Source: Charina bottae (lineage: Eukaryota; Chordata; Lepidosauria; Squamata; Charinaidae). Taken from it: a stretch of DNA of 64,000 nucleotides. Each line of letters opens with the position of its first letter. Within the stretch, counting starts at the first letter, position 1. A program made the translations under genes and the position numbers. Below, in pieces: positions 11,426 through 24,739 of the stretch. The stretch lies in the NCBI GenBank assembly GCA_023362775.1, contig JALMGJ010000003.1, positions 54,847,416 to 54,911,415 on the forward strand, in the 5' to 3' direction. The notes beneath the pieces are model-generated. The model was not told the origin of the DNA. It did not search any database and saw only the letters and a list, made by a program, of their open reading frames with translations.

Positions 11426-14400
11426 ATCTATCTATCTATCTATCTATCTATCTACCATCCATCCATCCATCCATCCATCCATCCATCCATCCATCCATCT
11501 ATCTGATTTACATAGCTGCCCATCTCACAAACGTGACACTGGGCAGCGTACAATAAAACAGTCAGTTAAAGCAATTAAACAGCAATTAAAAACAAACACA
11601 AATATAAATAAAACTGCTGGAGAATGGACCAGCATCCTACACATAGTATAATTCGCAGGCTCCCCATTTCCCTTGGATCTCTAAGCCTGCTGAAAAAAAC
11701 ATGTTTTCAGGGATTTCCTAAATGCCAGTAGGGTCAGAACTAATCTCACCTGGGGGGGGGATGATATTCCAGAGGGCGGGTGCCATGGCAGAAAAGGCCC
11801 ACCTCCTGGTCCTGTCAGATGGAACACTTCTACAGTGGTCCCCAACCTTTTTGGCACCAGGGACCGGTTTCATGGAAGACAATTCTTCCACGGACCGGGG
11901 GAGGGATAGTTTTGGGATGATTCAAGTAAATAAAATAATGGGCGGGCCACGCGCGGACTAAAATAAGTGTCGGATTCTGACTCTTCATAAGGAGCGCGCA
12001 AGCTAGATCCCTCGCATGCGCAGTTTACAGTAGGGTTCGCACTCCTATGAGAATCTAATGCCGCTGATCTGACAGGAGGCGGAGCTCAGGCGGTAATGCG
12101 AGCGATGGGGAGCGGCTGTAAATACAGATGAAGCTTCACTCGCTCGCCCACCGCTCACCACCTGCTGTGCGGCCCGGCCCGGGGGTTGGGGACCCCTGCT
12201 TTAGCAGACAGGACCCGTAACATGCCCTCCTGATGGGACAGGTAGATGTAACCAGGGAGAGGCGGTCCTTCAAATTAACTGATCCCATGCCATGCAGGGC
12301 TTTAAAGGTCAAAAACAGCACCTTGAATTGAACCTGGAAGCAAACTGGTAACTAATGCAGTTTGTGGAGCAGAGGCGTAATGTGCTGTTCTAAAGATACA
12401 CATAACTGCCCACACCGCTACATGTTATACCAGTTGAAACTTCTGGATGTTCTTCAAGGATAGCTCCATGTAGAGCATGTTACAATAATCCACTCAGGAG
12501 GTGACCAGGGCACGAGTAACTGTGAGCAGAGCCTCATGATCCAGGAATGGGCACAACTGGCTCACAATACGAAGCTGTGCAGAGGCCCTCCTAGCCACGA
12601 CTGCCACCTGCTCTTCGACCCCCAGATTGTGCACTGGGTCTGTTTGGGGCATAATACTTAGCAATAGCGCTGAAAAAGAGAGAGAACTATAATTGGGCAA
12701 TTCTGTGTAGCAGGGGTTCTTGAGCCAACATGAGGGGAGTTGAAGATTTTTCTGGTGGTCTGATAGGGTTCTGTAGCAACACTCAATCTATTCACATTAC
12801 CCCACCTTCAACAGGTGGTGCATGCTTGCTCCCATCACCTCATTCACAATCCTTCCCCCTAAGAAGGCTTGGAAGTTTTCTGGAGAGGAGCAGATGGACA
12901 GAGAACCCAAACGCAGACAGGCGCTGCCTCATCCTTTTCCCTGGGTCTATCTTCCTGCATCCCAGGTTGGAGAAGTCACCAGGGCAGACAGGTGAGAAAG
13001 GCATCTGGCGGGCCAGCTGGGTGGTTGGCCAGGATTCTGCTGAGCTGGAGAACATCTGGCTAGCATAGAAAAGGGAGAGCTGCCACTGCCACTAAATTCT
13101 ATTCCTTACAGTATGTTTGTGGGATCTGCAGCTGCTGCCAGTAGCCTAACTGCTGGGAAAGACTGAAGCAATGGTGGCAGCCTCCTCACTCACCAGATAT
13201 GGAAGAAGAAGGTAAAGCCATGACAAGGCTGCTGGGACTGGAGCATTGTCCCAGCACTGGGTTGCCAGTGACACTTGTCCTGTTCAAGGCTACAGCTGCA
13301 AACAGGCAAGAATGAATAGCATGTTGGTTCACAGAGCTTTTGTTAGTTTAGCTGTAAATAGGTTCAACACGGCAGTGTAATCAAAGATAGCACCCTGGCT
13401 GGAGGTTGTAGATCAAGCAGGAGTATACTTGCAGCAGAAAGTCTCATAAGACTTGTAGCTCCCAAGAAGATAGAAGTAGAGGCCTCCAGAAGCAAACTGG
13501 TTCTATACTCCAGTTTGAGAATCTGAAGAGTCCATAATAGCACTTTCCCAAGTATGGCAAAAAAAATTGGGCTCTGTGCCTCTCTTTGGATCATCCTCCA
13601 CCTCCTCAATGAAGGAGAGCTAGGAGGAAGAACAAAGACAGCAATTCCTTCACAGGTTTCACATTTGGGACTCGGGGAACAAACCATCATGTGAAAAGAA
13701 TTCCTTCCTCCCAGAAGGAAAAAAAAAATGAAATGAGGAAGAAAAATATGGCACCATTCCAAGCAGTCCAGCCTTGGGCTACAGAAGGCGTGAACAGAGT
13801 TGATAAAAGGAAATTCAATGTAGCTTAGTAGCTTTCCATAGGAAGGGCTAGTTAGGTGAGCAGGTGGTTCTTGCACAGCAAAAACTGGAAGGTACCCTTA
13901 TTTATGGGCCACTGTTGGAGCTAAGAAGACAGAAGGCGTGAGCTGCACTAACCACAGTTGGGGTATCTGTCAGAAGACCATTGGGAGAGAAATCTTGCAT
14001 TGGTTCCATTTTTGTCTCCAGGGCAGAGACGGTGAGTGGTGATGGAATAAATATGGAAAGTTTCTTCCTTGGAAAGACCCTTCAAAGGTCCTTCTTTGTT
14101 TCTGCGGCCCTTTTAATGGTGCAAAGCTGCAGTGCCCAACATCTCTCACTCTTGGTCAGATTGGCTGGGGCTGTCAGAAGTTGTGTTCAGTAACTTCTGG
14201 AGGACCACAAATCACTGATTAAAATTTAATTATTAAAAATAGCCAACTTCTGTATCAAAGTATTAAAAAAACTTCAGTATTGCAGCCTTTAGACAAATGA
14301 ACTAGTTTTCATGTGACGTTTATGATTATTTGAGTCTAAGATCCCTGTTCTAAATGTTCAAGATTGGCAGCTGTTGAGTTGTTGGAAGCCAAATAGGATG

Positions 14401-17400
14401 TTTTGAAAGTGTTTGGTACAAAATATCTGAAATGTACAACAAAGTATAGCTCTAATAATAGCTGGTTAATGTTTGAAAGTATATACAGGTAGTCTTCACT
14501 TAACAACCACAATCGGGACTGGCAACTCTGTTGCTAAGCAACATGGTAGTTAAATGAGACATCATGTGATTGCAACGGACTTCCGACGCGATCACCTGCA
14601 GTTGTTAAGTGAGCCATCAGGTGACCGTGGCAGACTTATGACCGCATTTCCGCCACGGTGCTTAAGTGATTCACCCGCAGTCGTTAAGCGAGACATCACA
14701 TAACTGCGACTTGTGATTTTACTGCTGGCTTCTCCATTGACTCTCCTTGTCAGAAGCCAGCTGTGAAGTGAGCAAATGGTGATCACATGACCATGGGACG
14801 CTGCAGTGAATGTGAATGCCTGCTGGTTGTAAAGTGCCCGAATCTCAATCATGTGACTGTGGGGACGCTGTGATGGTCGTAAGTGTGAGGACCAGTCGTA
14901 AAGTTACTTTTTCAGCACTGTTGTAACTTTGAACGGGCGCTAAACAGGGCAGTCGTAAGCTAGGATTACCTGTACATTTTCTAGCCTTTAGATCCTGATT
15001 AGGAGAAGCTTTAAGCAAACATTTTTCATTATTTAAAAACAAATCTGTGAATTAAAAATTTGAAAAGAGCAGTGTAGCCTTGGGCATATAATTCAAATAC
15101 ACAGATAGGCGTTTGATACAGTTTTGCTGAAGTCTTATTCTTTGTGTATTTGCTGACTAAAGAGACTCTGGGATGTTAAAGTGAATGTTAAAGTACAGGA
15201 TGTGAAAGAGCATATGTTTCCTATGCAAAAGTAACAATCGAGTTAAATAAATGTTTTGTTTGAAAATGGTGACTTTGCTGTAATTAGCCTCAGATGTGAC
15301 AATATTTATTGCTGTATTAGGGCAGAGAAGGAGAAACAAAAAGGCAAACTTCGTGCTTGGAATCATTAGGAAATAATTGAAAATAGAACTGCTGATACAA
15401 AAATGTCCTTACACAATCTATGGTGATATTATACTTGGAGTATTGTGTGCAGCTCTGGCCACTGCATCTTAAAAAGGATATTATAGCACTAGAAAATAGT
15501 GGAAAAAAGAAGCAACCAGAATGATTAGAGGGCTGGAACAAGTCCCCTATGGGGATAGACTATAGCAGGGCTTTCCAAAGTGTCGCCGCTGATGACACAC
15601 CAGTGGCGGTGGTGGCGGCAGCAGCGCGGCGGCAGGTGCACGCATGGCGGGGGCGTGCGGCGGCGTGCGCACGGCGGCGGCGCGGGGGGTGGGTGGGCGG
15701 TGGCAGTGGCGGCAGCCTCTGCTAAAACGCGGAAGCACTGATCCCGCGCCGCTGCCGCCGTGCACGCGCCGCCACTTCCGGGTGGTGTGGCAACACACCA
15801 CGCTGTGTGTGGCGACACACTTTTGTGTCACCACACACAGTTTGGAAAGCTCTGGACTATAGGAATTGGGGGTTTTTGGGCTGGAATGAAGGAGGATAAG
15901 GGAGACATGATTGAGGTTTATAAAATCATGCAGGACATACTTAAACGTGATAAAGGGAGGTTTTCTCTCTAACAAACACAGTATTAGAACGCAAGGTCAT
16001 CCACTGAAACTAAATGCAGAGAGATAATGACCTTCAGAAATAAATACTTTTTCACACACTGTGTAATTAAACTTTGGAATTTGCTGCGATCGGCCAATTT
16101 GGAAGGTATTAATATTTCTGATAGGATGTACGCTGGCTTATAGGAAAGAGGCAGAGTAAACAGACAGACACAGAGGGCAGCATTTCTGGCTAAAAAGTCA
16201 GATTATTTACTTTATTTACTATAAATAAAGGCAGAGTTGTATCTACATGGTACAGCATTGCAAAAGGTAAAACAAAACTTACAAGTAGAGTATACACAGA
16301 AAATGCACATGTGTTGGCTTCCACTGTACGACAGATATGAAGGAGCATATTGCCATGGCATCACGCACATAGCCAGGTATAGATCACACTTCTATTAGTC
16401 CACAGGAGCAAAAAACACAAATGACATGGCTAAAAGACACAAGAAGTCAAGAAGCATAGAACACCATTTTGCATGGATAGAAATAGGCTTTTTCCAGCTT
16501 TCTGATTGGAGGAAAACTTAGGTTAGGCCAAAAGCATAACCTGTCAATAGGTGGCAGTGTCACAGCAAGCATGCTGTCTCCTCCCTCCCTCTGCTCCCCC
16601 TGGAGCAGACTTCCCACAGAGGGAATCAGGAGGACTTGTTCCCATGCAAACGTTTAGGAACTAGCCAAAACAATACACACGTGACAGTTGTTATCTGGCC
16701 ACCTGCACTTCACGTCACCATGAGAAAGCTGTGCTTTGTATAGAAAACAATTTGCCAAAACTATTTTCATGTGGGAAATCTGACAGTTTGATGCAGAATC
16801 AGACTATTAATAATTATTAATATTTATATATTCCATCCTTCATCACAACACGTATAAACAAATTTAGTGACTCTTCACCCCCTCTAAGGTTACAAACATT
16901 TATCTCTTAATCTCATATCCCATCTTGTATCTATAAACAAAACCATAAGATATCATCTTTTCAGTCCTGGTGTTAGCAGAAAGTCTGTAAAGGGTTGCCA
17001 GAAGTATCAACATATCTTGTTTTAACCTTGGTCAAATAAACCAACTTTATATTCCTTCCTTTTACTTCCAACAGTCTTAATCTTTAGTTCGTTCAAATAT
17101 TGTCATAAGACTTCTCTTCATTTCTTCTTTGTCCCATTGTACAGAGTTCTTCAAAGCTTTAACAAGCCACTTTTGTAAATCCAATAGGAAAAAATTATCC
17201 AGGTCACTCTCTTGGTTTTGTCATTTTGTATTTCCCTTTTAAATTTTAAAGCCTCAGCCAGTTTCTTTTGTGGATCCAGTGAAACATCCTTTTCTGAGTC
17301 ATTCTCTTGGCCAGTTGTAAATCCATTTTCAATATCATCTCTATCTTGTCAGATAAAATTTGTTCTACATCTGTCATTTCTTCAATAACCTCTTTTGGAC

Positions 17401-20400
17401 ATAGTCTATTCAGAGAAGCAGACATCATTAGTGACACTGTTGATATTGTGGCTACTATTTTCTGATTCCATTCTTCAAAAGTATCCTTCAGTATTTTTAT
17501 TGTTATAACGTTTTGCAACATTTTACAGGCTTGTAAATCTTTCCTCTACCTAAAAACTTTAGTCCCCGCTAGTGTCCAGTTTTTGAAATCATGAAATTGC
17601 TTATCTTTATTATGTCTTGTAAAAACCAAAACAGAATCTATTTCCCATGAGAAGCTGTTTGGTCTTTATAATTAATTCCAAAATCTTATTGTAAAAGTTT
17701 CAATATTCCTATTTTATCTGGACCCTTGTCTGTTTATAATTTAAGATTAAAAGCTTATTTAGCTTTTTGCTGTTTATTTCAGATTCTTTAAACTCTTAAG
17801 CTTATGATTAAAATTTTCTTTCATTCAGGACTGAAGGCAGACTCACCTGGCATTTTCCAACTTGTCATTCTGAAGGTCTCTAATAGCTTAAAAGTAGTTA
17901 ATGAACAATTTCCAAAAGTGATTAGAAAGTGAGGTTTGCAAACCTAGGGTCCTTTAAAAGTTTCTGCCGCAGTTGCGAGCAAAATGGCTAATCCCATTGT
18001 CTTCCAGCAGTCAAACCCATGGAAAACTGCTGTCCTGTGGTCTCGTCACGAGGAGCAGATGTCTGGAGTACATGTGGGCTATTTCCCATCCTCTCCTAAT
18101 CCAGAGAGGTTCCAAGGAATTGGTCTACTCACTGGTTCCTTGGTCTTTCCTGCGGTTGTTGGCTCTGCTTTCACAGAGCCATCTTCAGTTCACCATACCT
18201 CCCCCGGAAGTCATCAAATGATTATTAATATTGATGGTTGGTTGCTATTACTACCCCAGTTATACTCAGCATGCCTACTGATATCGGAGTCATCCTGGAT
18301 TGGAGTGGCATATAAACCCTCACAAATAAATGTATAAATAAATAATATACTGCTGCAGGGAAGTGACAGAGGAAGGGTGCAATTTTCTTCCCATCTAGAC
18401 TTGTGAGCTTATCAAGTACATCCAATTGGCCACTACATAACATGGAATGCTGGCCTAGATAAATCATAAAATCATAAAATCGTATTTCCTGACTTAGTAG
18501 GGCTCTTCTAATGCCCTACTAAGCTTAGAACTATAACTTTTGTCAATTTCGCTTTTGCCCCTATGAACTTGTTGATTTAAATTAAATTAAAAATTTAAAG
18601 TATTTGAGCTAATATTAGAGTAACAGTTTCACATACTTACAGTTGCCTAATTATATACAGATTCTCAGGGTGAAGTTCCAAGCAATTTTAGAGATAATAC
18701 TACAGGGAGAAAGAATTTCTATTTTATTATAAGGTTGTAAGAAAGGATTGGGCAACCTCTTGGCCACAGGGACCACACTTTTTTTTTTTTTGGTAGGGGT
18801 GGAAATGCCATAGTGGAAAGTTGTGACATCACAATATGGATAGGACTTGGGGGTTGTATTAAGCCTAAAAGAAAACATGATTTTTCTGCTTCTTCCCCAT
18901 AATGTACCACCCTCAAAATTAAATGGTGAGATTTATTATTCTCCTGAGTACAGACCTGCCCCAAAGATAGAGTATATGCAGATTTTGACACACATCCAAG
19001 TGCTGATCCTAAATGAATTCAATTGTGTCAACAAAATTATATCTGTTAACAATTGGGTTTTGCTCAGTTGTAGTGTGTTACAATAAACAATAAAGCAGCC
19101 AAGGACTCTTTCATATCTATAGTTGTCTTGGATAAGTGTTGTTGCAATTGCACAAACAATAATGACTCCATGTGTACATATGTAGTTGTACCAGTAATTA
19201 TACCTCTGCGTGAGTGCTACCTTTTTGTGAGTGGATTTCGTTGTGTTTGTCTACAGAAAGCTATAAATTCAAACTGTCTATGAAATGAAGCATGTGCAAA
19301 AAGTGCCTGTAGGAGAAGGAAATCCAACAGATCACAGTAATTAACTAATAAATAGATAAGTTGTTGTTTTAGCATACTGTTGTGCTATAGCCAATTAAAT
19401 GATCTTGTCTCATAATGTGTAATTGCCATGATTTTACATGGCCTATTGCCTTGTGAGGTTTTCGTACTGTAAACTGTATCAGCTGAACCCTTAAAGCAGA
19501 CCTTTCCAAACTTTTCATGTTGGTGACATACTTTTTAGACATGCATCATTTCACGACACACTCTTACAGCAGGGCATCATTTCGCAACACACTCTTACAG
19601 CAGGGCACAAGGCAGGCACTAGGACCTGCGTGGAACACAGCAGGTTTGGAGGCAGCAGGGCACAAGGCAGGCACTAGGACCTGCGCGGAATCCTGGCAGG
19701 GCAGGTTTGGAGGCAGCAAGGCACAAGGCAGGCACTAGGACCTGCACGGAATCCTGGCAGGGCTCGGAGGCAGCAGCCGCCATGACACACCCAGACACTG
19801 CAGCTGACACACTAACGTGTCCTGACACACAGTTTGGTAAGCTCTGCCTTAAAGTGTTTGGGATTACTACATTTTGTAATTATAAAATTTAATACTATGA
19901 TTTGGGAAATGTGTGGACTGAAACCTGCTATTCTGCAAAAGACCCACTGAAATGAAATAGGAAAAAAGGAATAAATCATATCCTAAGGCAGAGCTTTCCA
20001 AACTGTGCGTCGCGACACGTTAGTGTGTTGGCTGCAGTGTCTGGGTATGTCAAGGCTGCTGCTGCCTCCAAACCTTCCCTGCCAGGATTCCGCGCAGGTC
20101 CTAGTGCCTGCCTTGTGCCTTGCTGACTGCAAACCTGCTGTGATTCCGCGCAGGTCCTAGTGCCTGCCTTGTGCCCGGCTGTAAGATTGTGTCGCGAAAT
20201 GATGCATGTCTAAAAAGTGTGTCACCAACATGAAAAGTTTGGAAAGCTCTGTCCTAAGTAATGTCTCATATTTGACATTAATACCATACCAGATTCGTGC
20301 TTCAGAACAACTGTCAAACCTTAAATGCAAAATTTGGCAGAAATCTCGCTCAGCAGAAATAGTTCTGTGGCACAGGCTCAGGCTAATCATAATATTTTGT

Positions 20401-23400
20401 TGTAGCTTACAGTAATTGTTTCATCTTAAAGGGAATCCATTCCCATTTTGACTTTGTAATTACGTTTATTCTATGCAAATACTCATAACTTTTGTTTTTG
20501 AATATGTATCTAATTGTACTAACCTATTTACTTATATTTTTAAAATTAAGCCATTGAGAAAATTGAGCAATGATACAATTTTATTATTATATTTTGGTAG
20601 CTGTCAAGTGCAAATCCGGTATACGAAAAATATTATCGCCAGGTAAGTGTGGGCTCGTTTCCTTTGCTTTTATTTTGGAGTAAAATAATTTCTCCTTGGG
20701 TGGTTATGGATAATTGTATTAAACAGCATAAAATGATCCACTTCTTTTGTAGTTTATAGACTGAAATATATACTTGAAATATATTAAAAGTTAATTTTAT
20801 ATCATAGCACAACATCAGAGTACAGTGGGCCTTGTTTCACTACATTTCTTTTGAACACAAAAAATTACTGTTAGCACTACAGATCAGCAACAATTGACCA
20901 TAGATAGCAATTCCAGAAATAATTTCTCTATAATACCTACTTCTGATACAAGACTATAATGAGTTTATTTTAGTTGAAAAAGCACCCTGTGTTTTATAAT
21001 AATGAGTCCTTGTTGAAGTAATTAGCATATCCAAAATAAAAGTTTATCACTGCTTAAGAGATTTGTTTCAATACAAAGTTCATCAGTATTAATGATGCTT
21101 TATGCGAACCAGTTTAAAGAGGTTTTTTTAAGTTAAATATGCAAGTATTAAAAAAGAAAGATCTATTGACTTGAGAATTCTGGCATTTAAGTGACAGAGA
21201 GCAAGCATTTATTTACAGCGAGTGTAATGTATAGAAATGTTAGGGCCTATAAAATCACAGAGAATTTAAGTAATTATTTGGAAATTAGTTTGTGCAGTGA
21301 GTCTTTCTACTCATCCCCTTCTGCTTGCAGACCCACAAAATTTGTTTTGAAGAATCCTGTGTCTTTTTGGAGCAGATTTTCAGTACATGAAGGGGAAGAG
21401 GAAATAGGTTTGCCTGACAGAAGGGCTATGGATTCCAGTTATTACTTTTGTGAATCCTAGAGATTGCTGTTTTGGTAAGATGGAACTGCCCTTTCACTTA
21501 GCTAGAAAGATAAATGAGACTGTGTTGTATTATGGATTCCCATCCTATGTACTATACTGTATATTATATAAGCAAATATTAATTTCATTCATGAAGAAGT
21601 CAGAGAAGTGTAATTATAGTTAATAGATTTGCTTCAAATATAGAGAGAGTTATCTATTATAGACAAACCTAATTGGATGTGACGGTATGCAAAATACTTT
21701 GAATTTGAACTGTTTGAATTTGAAATTCCCCATTTTGAATTTGAAGTACTTACAAGCTTGAAATGATTGTTCTATATTCAAAACAGTCTGTTTTGATAAT
21801 GTTGGTAGTGTTTCAAGTTCAAAACTTTCCAAATTGTTGACACATCCTGTTTTGAACTCAAAATGGGGCAGTTTAAATTCAAAACATTTTGCATATCCTT
21901 AATTGGTGGGTTATATAAACAATGAAGAAGAGTCTAAAATAATGTCAGTGTCTTGTTAAAAAATTCAGTTATAACGTCTAGTTCAGCACACCTTTTGCTC
22001 ACCCATTGCCCACAGTTGTTTTCAGGATTGTTACCCCATACCCTTCTTTTTGCTAAGAAATGTATCTCAAGACATGTATAATGCAAAATAAACCTTTTTA
22101 GATGTAACTAATATTAGTAATACAGTTTTTATTTGCAGTTCAACTCTGTAATTTTCTTAAACATTAAAATCTGAAGTGCTAAAGCAATGGTGCAAGAGGA
22201 TACTCTCGCAGACATACAGTAGTAATTATTTTCTCTGCCAAATGCTTAACTCCTGTAGTTTGCTATGAGCTACAAGTAAATGAGAGGCACAAGAGTATGT
22301 GGATACACAGACCAAATTTGTCTTGCCAAACAGTTTACACAGTAAACAACTTTTGCAGGATTATAGAATCTCTTGTTTGGTCCTCATCTGGTCATTGTCT
22401 TGAAAAATGAACTTGCTTTGAAAAATGAATTTATTTATTTATTTATTTATTTCAAATATTTATATGGCTGCCCATCTTGTAGAACACAACTCTGGGCGGT
22501 TAACAACAATAATCAAATCACAAACAATAAAAGAAAAACCAGACACATAATCCATCATCTGCATCCATTCATCTATGCAATCCTCGGGCTTTTGTCGATT
22601 GCATTATAATAGTGTTTCTGCTAGGGTGGTAAAGTAGCAATTATCTCTAGCTATTTATGTCTAAGGGACATATTAAATTAATGCTATATAGCAGGGCCTT
22701 CCAAACTTTTGCCGCTGGTGACACACCAACGGCCGGCGCGCAAAAACCTGGAAGCGCCGGTGGCGGCGCTTCCGAGTTGCTGCCATGACAGCAGCAGCGT
22801 CCTGGAACCTGGAAGCGCTGATGGCCCACCGCCACTTCAAAAGGGCAGGCTCCAGGGACCCTGAAAATGCCCTCGGTTCCGGCAGGGAGGTGAAAAGCCT
22901 CGCTTTGCGTGTGCGCACGCTGCCGGGCCACTTCCCACAGCACAGCTGATCGGCGCAGAGAATTTCCACCCAGCCCCCCCCCCCCCCGCGCCGATCAGTT
23001 GTGCAGCAGGGAAGTGGCCCGGCAGTGTGCGTGCGCGATTTTCGCCTCCCTGCCGGAACCGAAGGCATTTTCATCAGTGCTTCTGGGTTGTCACGTGACA
23101 CACTTGGGGCCCCCAGGCGACACAGTATTATGTTGCGACACACAGTTTGGAAAGCTCTGCTATATAGTCTTCCCAAGTGGAAGAATGAGAATGCTTCTTT
23201 TTACCACTGGAAGCCCCCAAGTATGCTTCCATCATATTGGCCTTTTCTCTGGACTGTTTCCCTCCCTCCCTCGGTTTCTTTACCACCCCACTCTAAGGGA
23301 CTCTAGGCCCTGTACAGAAATTATAATTTACAAATAATACTTCATAATAATACAAAATTCAGCAAAGTTGTTATTCTGCAAGTGCCTGTGTGGCTCATGT

Positions 23401-24660
23401 GGATTCTGGAGACAGTACTGAAAACCAAATTGATAGAAGCTAGTGGCTTTCAAAATACCAGTTTTCCATTTTTAATTATTTTAAAGAAGTGAGGCAGAAA
23501 GCTGGAGCATACTAAAGTAGGTGACCTAGGAAATCAAATTGGGATCTCAGCCATAAGAAATGTGTCACTCAGTCATGTAGATAAATAGTATACTAGAATG
23601 TAAGGCATCTTTGAAATGGAAAACTGCCTTGGATTTTTTATTAAAATGACAGTATGTAAACATAGCAAGTAAATGAATTGTACATGGCTATTCTTGCTCC
23701 CAAGAAGCTGGAAGTAGACTTGTTAATTCAAGGTAAGTATACACAATTATTAGATTGCATTAAGCATGCCACAATGAAAGTTTGTCTTTGAAGGAGCTCA
23801 AAATACATGTTATAGGCAATATGATACGATATGATAAAAATTCCCATCAATTTAATCCTGACTGAAAAGTCATGGTAAATAGAGATACTTAAAAAAGTAA
23901 TATACAACAAAAGTTGTAACTCAGGAATGACATTCAGAATATTGAAATGTGCCATGTATATGTAATATATTAAATATATTACAGCTAGTTAACCTTTTGG
24001 ACAGTTCCATTTTAAAACTATTATTCCTGTTGGAGGCTAGTAATGAAGAAATCAGTCATACTTTGGTGAACCATTGTCTTGCATGTATAAACAATTGATC
24101 ATAGAGCTGATGAATATAGATAGGGAATCTGATGGATCTGATGAATATAGATAGGGAAAGGATATTTTTAGTATGTTGACTCTAGGGCATATAGGGCTTT
24201 ATAAGCTAATTATAACACCTGGAGCTAGATAGATGTGCTTGAACATTCATTTGCTAAAAGTTATCATAAACATAACTTTTTGTAACTATATATGTACAAT
24301 GCCATGATTTTAACGTACAATGTATATTTGTGTATGCAACATGATTAGTTAAATATTCCATAATTCTTTACACTGGTTTTCTGAGCTAGTAAGTTTTAGT
24401 TAAAGCTGTATATTTTAAAGATTTGCTTGTAACAATCAGTTGTATCGCCTGTTTTGGCAGGTTGATCCTAGTAATTCTGGAAGAGTGTTGGCTTCTGATG
24501 CAGCTGTTTTTTTGAAGAAATCAGGACTGGCAGATTTGATACTTGGGAAGGTATTGATATGTTGAGATAAGAGGATAATCTGTCTTGGCTTTCACAAGAA
24601 TAAAATGCTGTTACCTACAGAATCTTTTAGATTTCATTGTTATTGTAATTCTTATTGATG

Positions 24661-24739
<79 letters not shown>

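Larger units (their letters stand above)
3812..20600 (+). other. EPS15 intron 1 (16.8 kb)
   Basis: The longest intron of the window, separating the first nine codons from EH1. It is filled with repeats, listed separately. No conserved coding sequence was found. In vertebrate genes first introns often hold enhancers, but none could be recognised here. Confidence 0.85.
20643..24460 (+). other. EPS15 intron 2
   Basis: Contains the AT-rich MITE at 21684, a LINE tail at 22430 and hAT copy 6 at 22692. The rest (20643-21683, 21899-22424, 23160-24460) is AT-rich with nothing recognised. Confidence 0.8.

Noticed and set aside
11385..11513. Regular short repeats as a CRISPR-like array
   Set aside because: Simple tetranucleotide microsatellite without spacers, in a vertebrate genome.
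13364..13876. 170-codon minus-strand ORF as a host exon
   Set aside because: No recognisable domain, no splice-site support, no homologous phrase; probably chance or old repeat.
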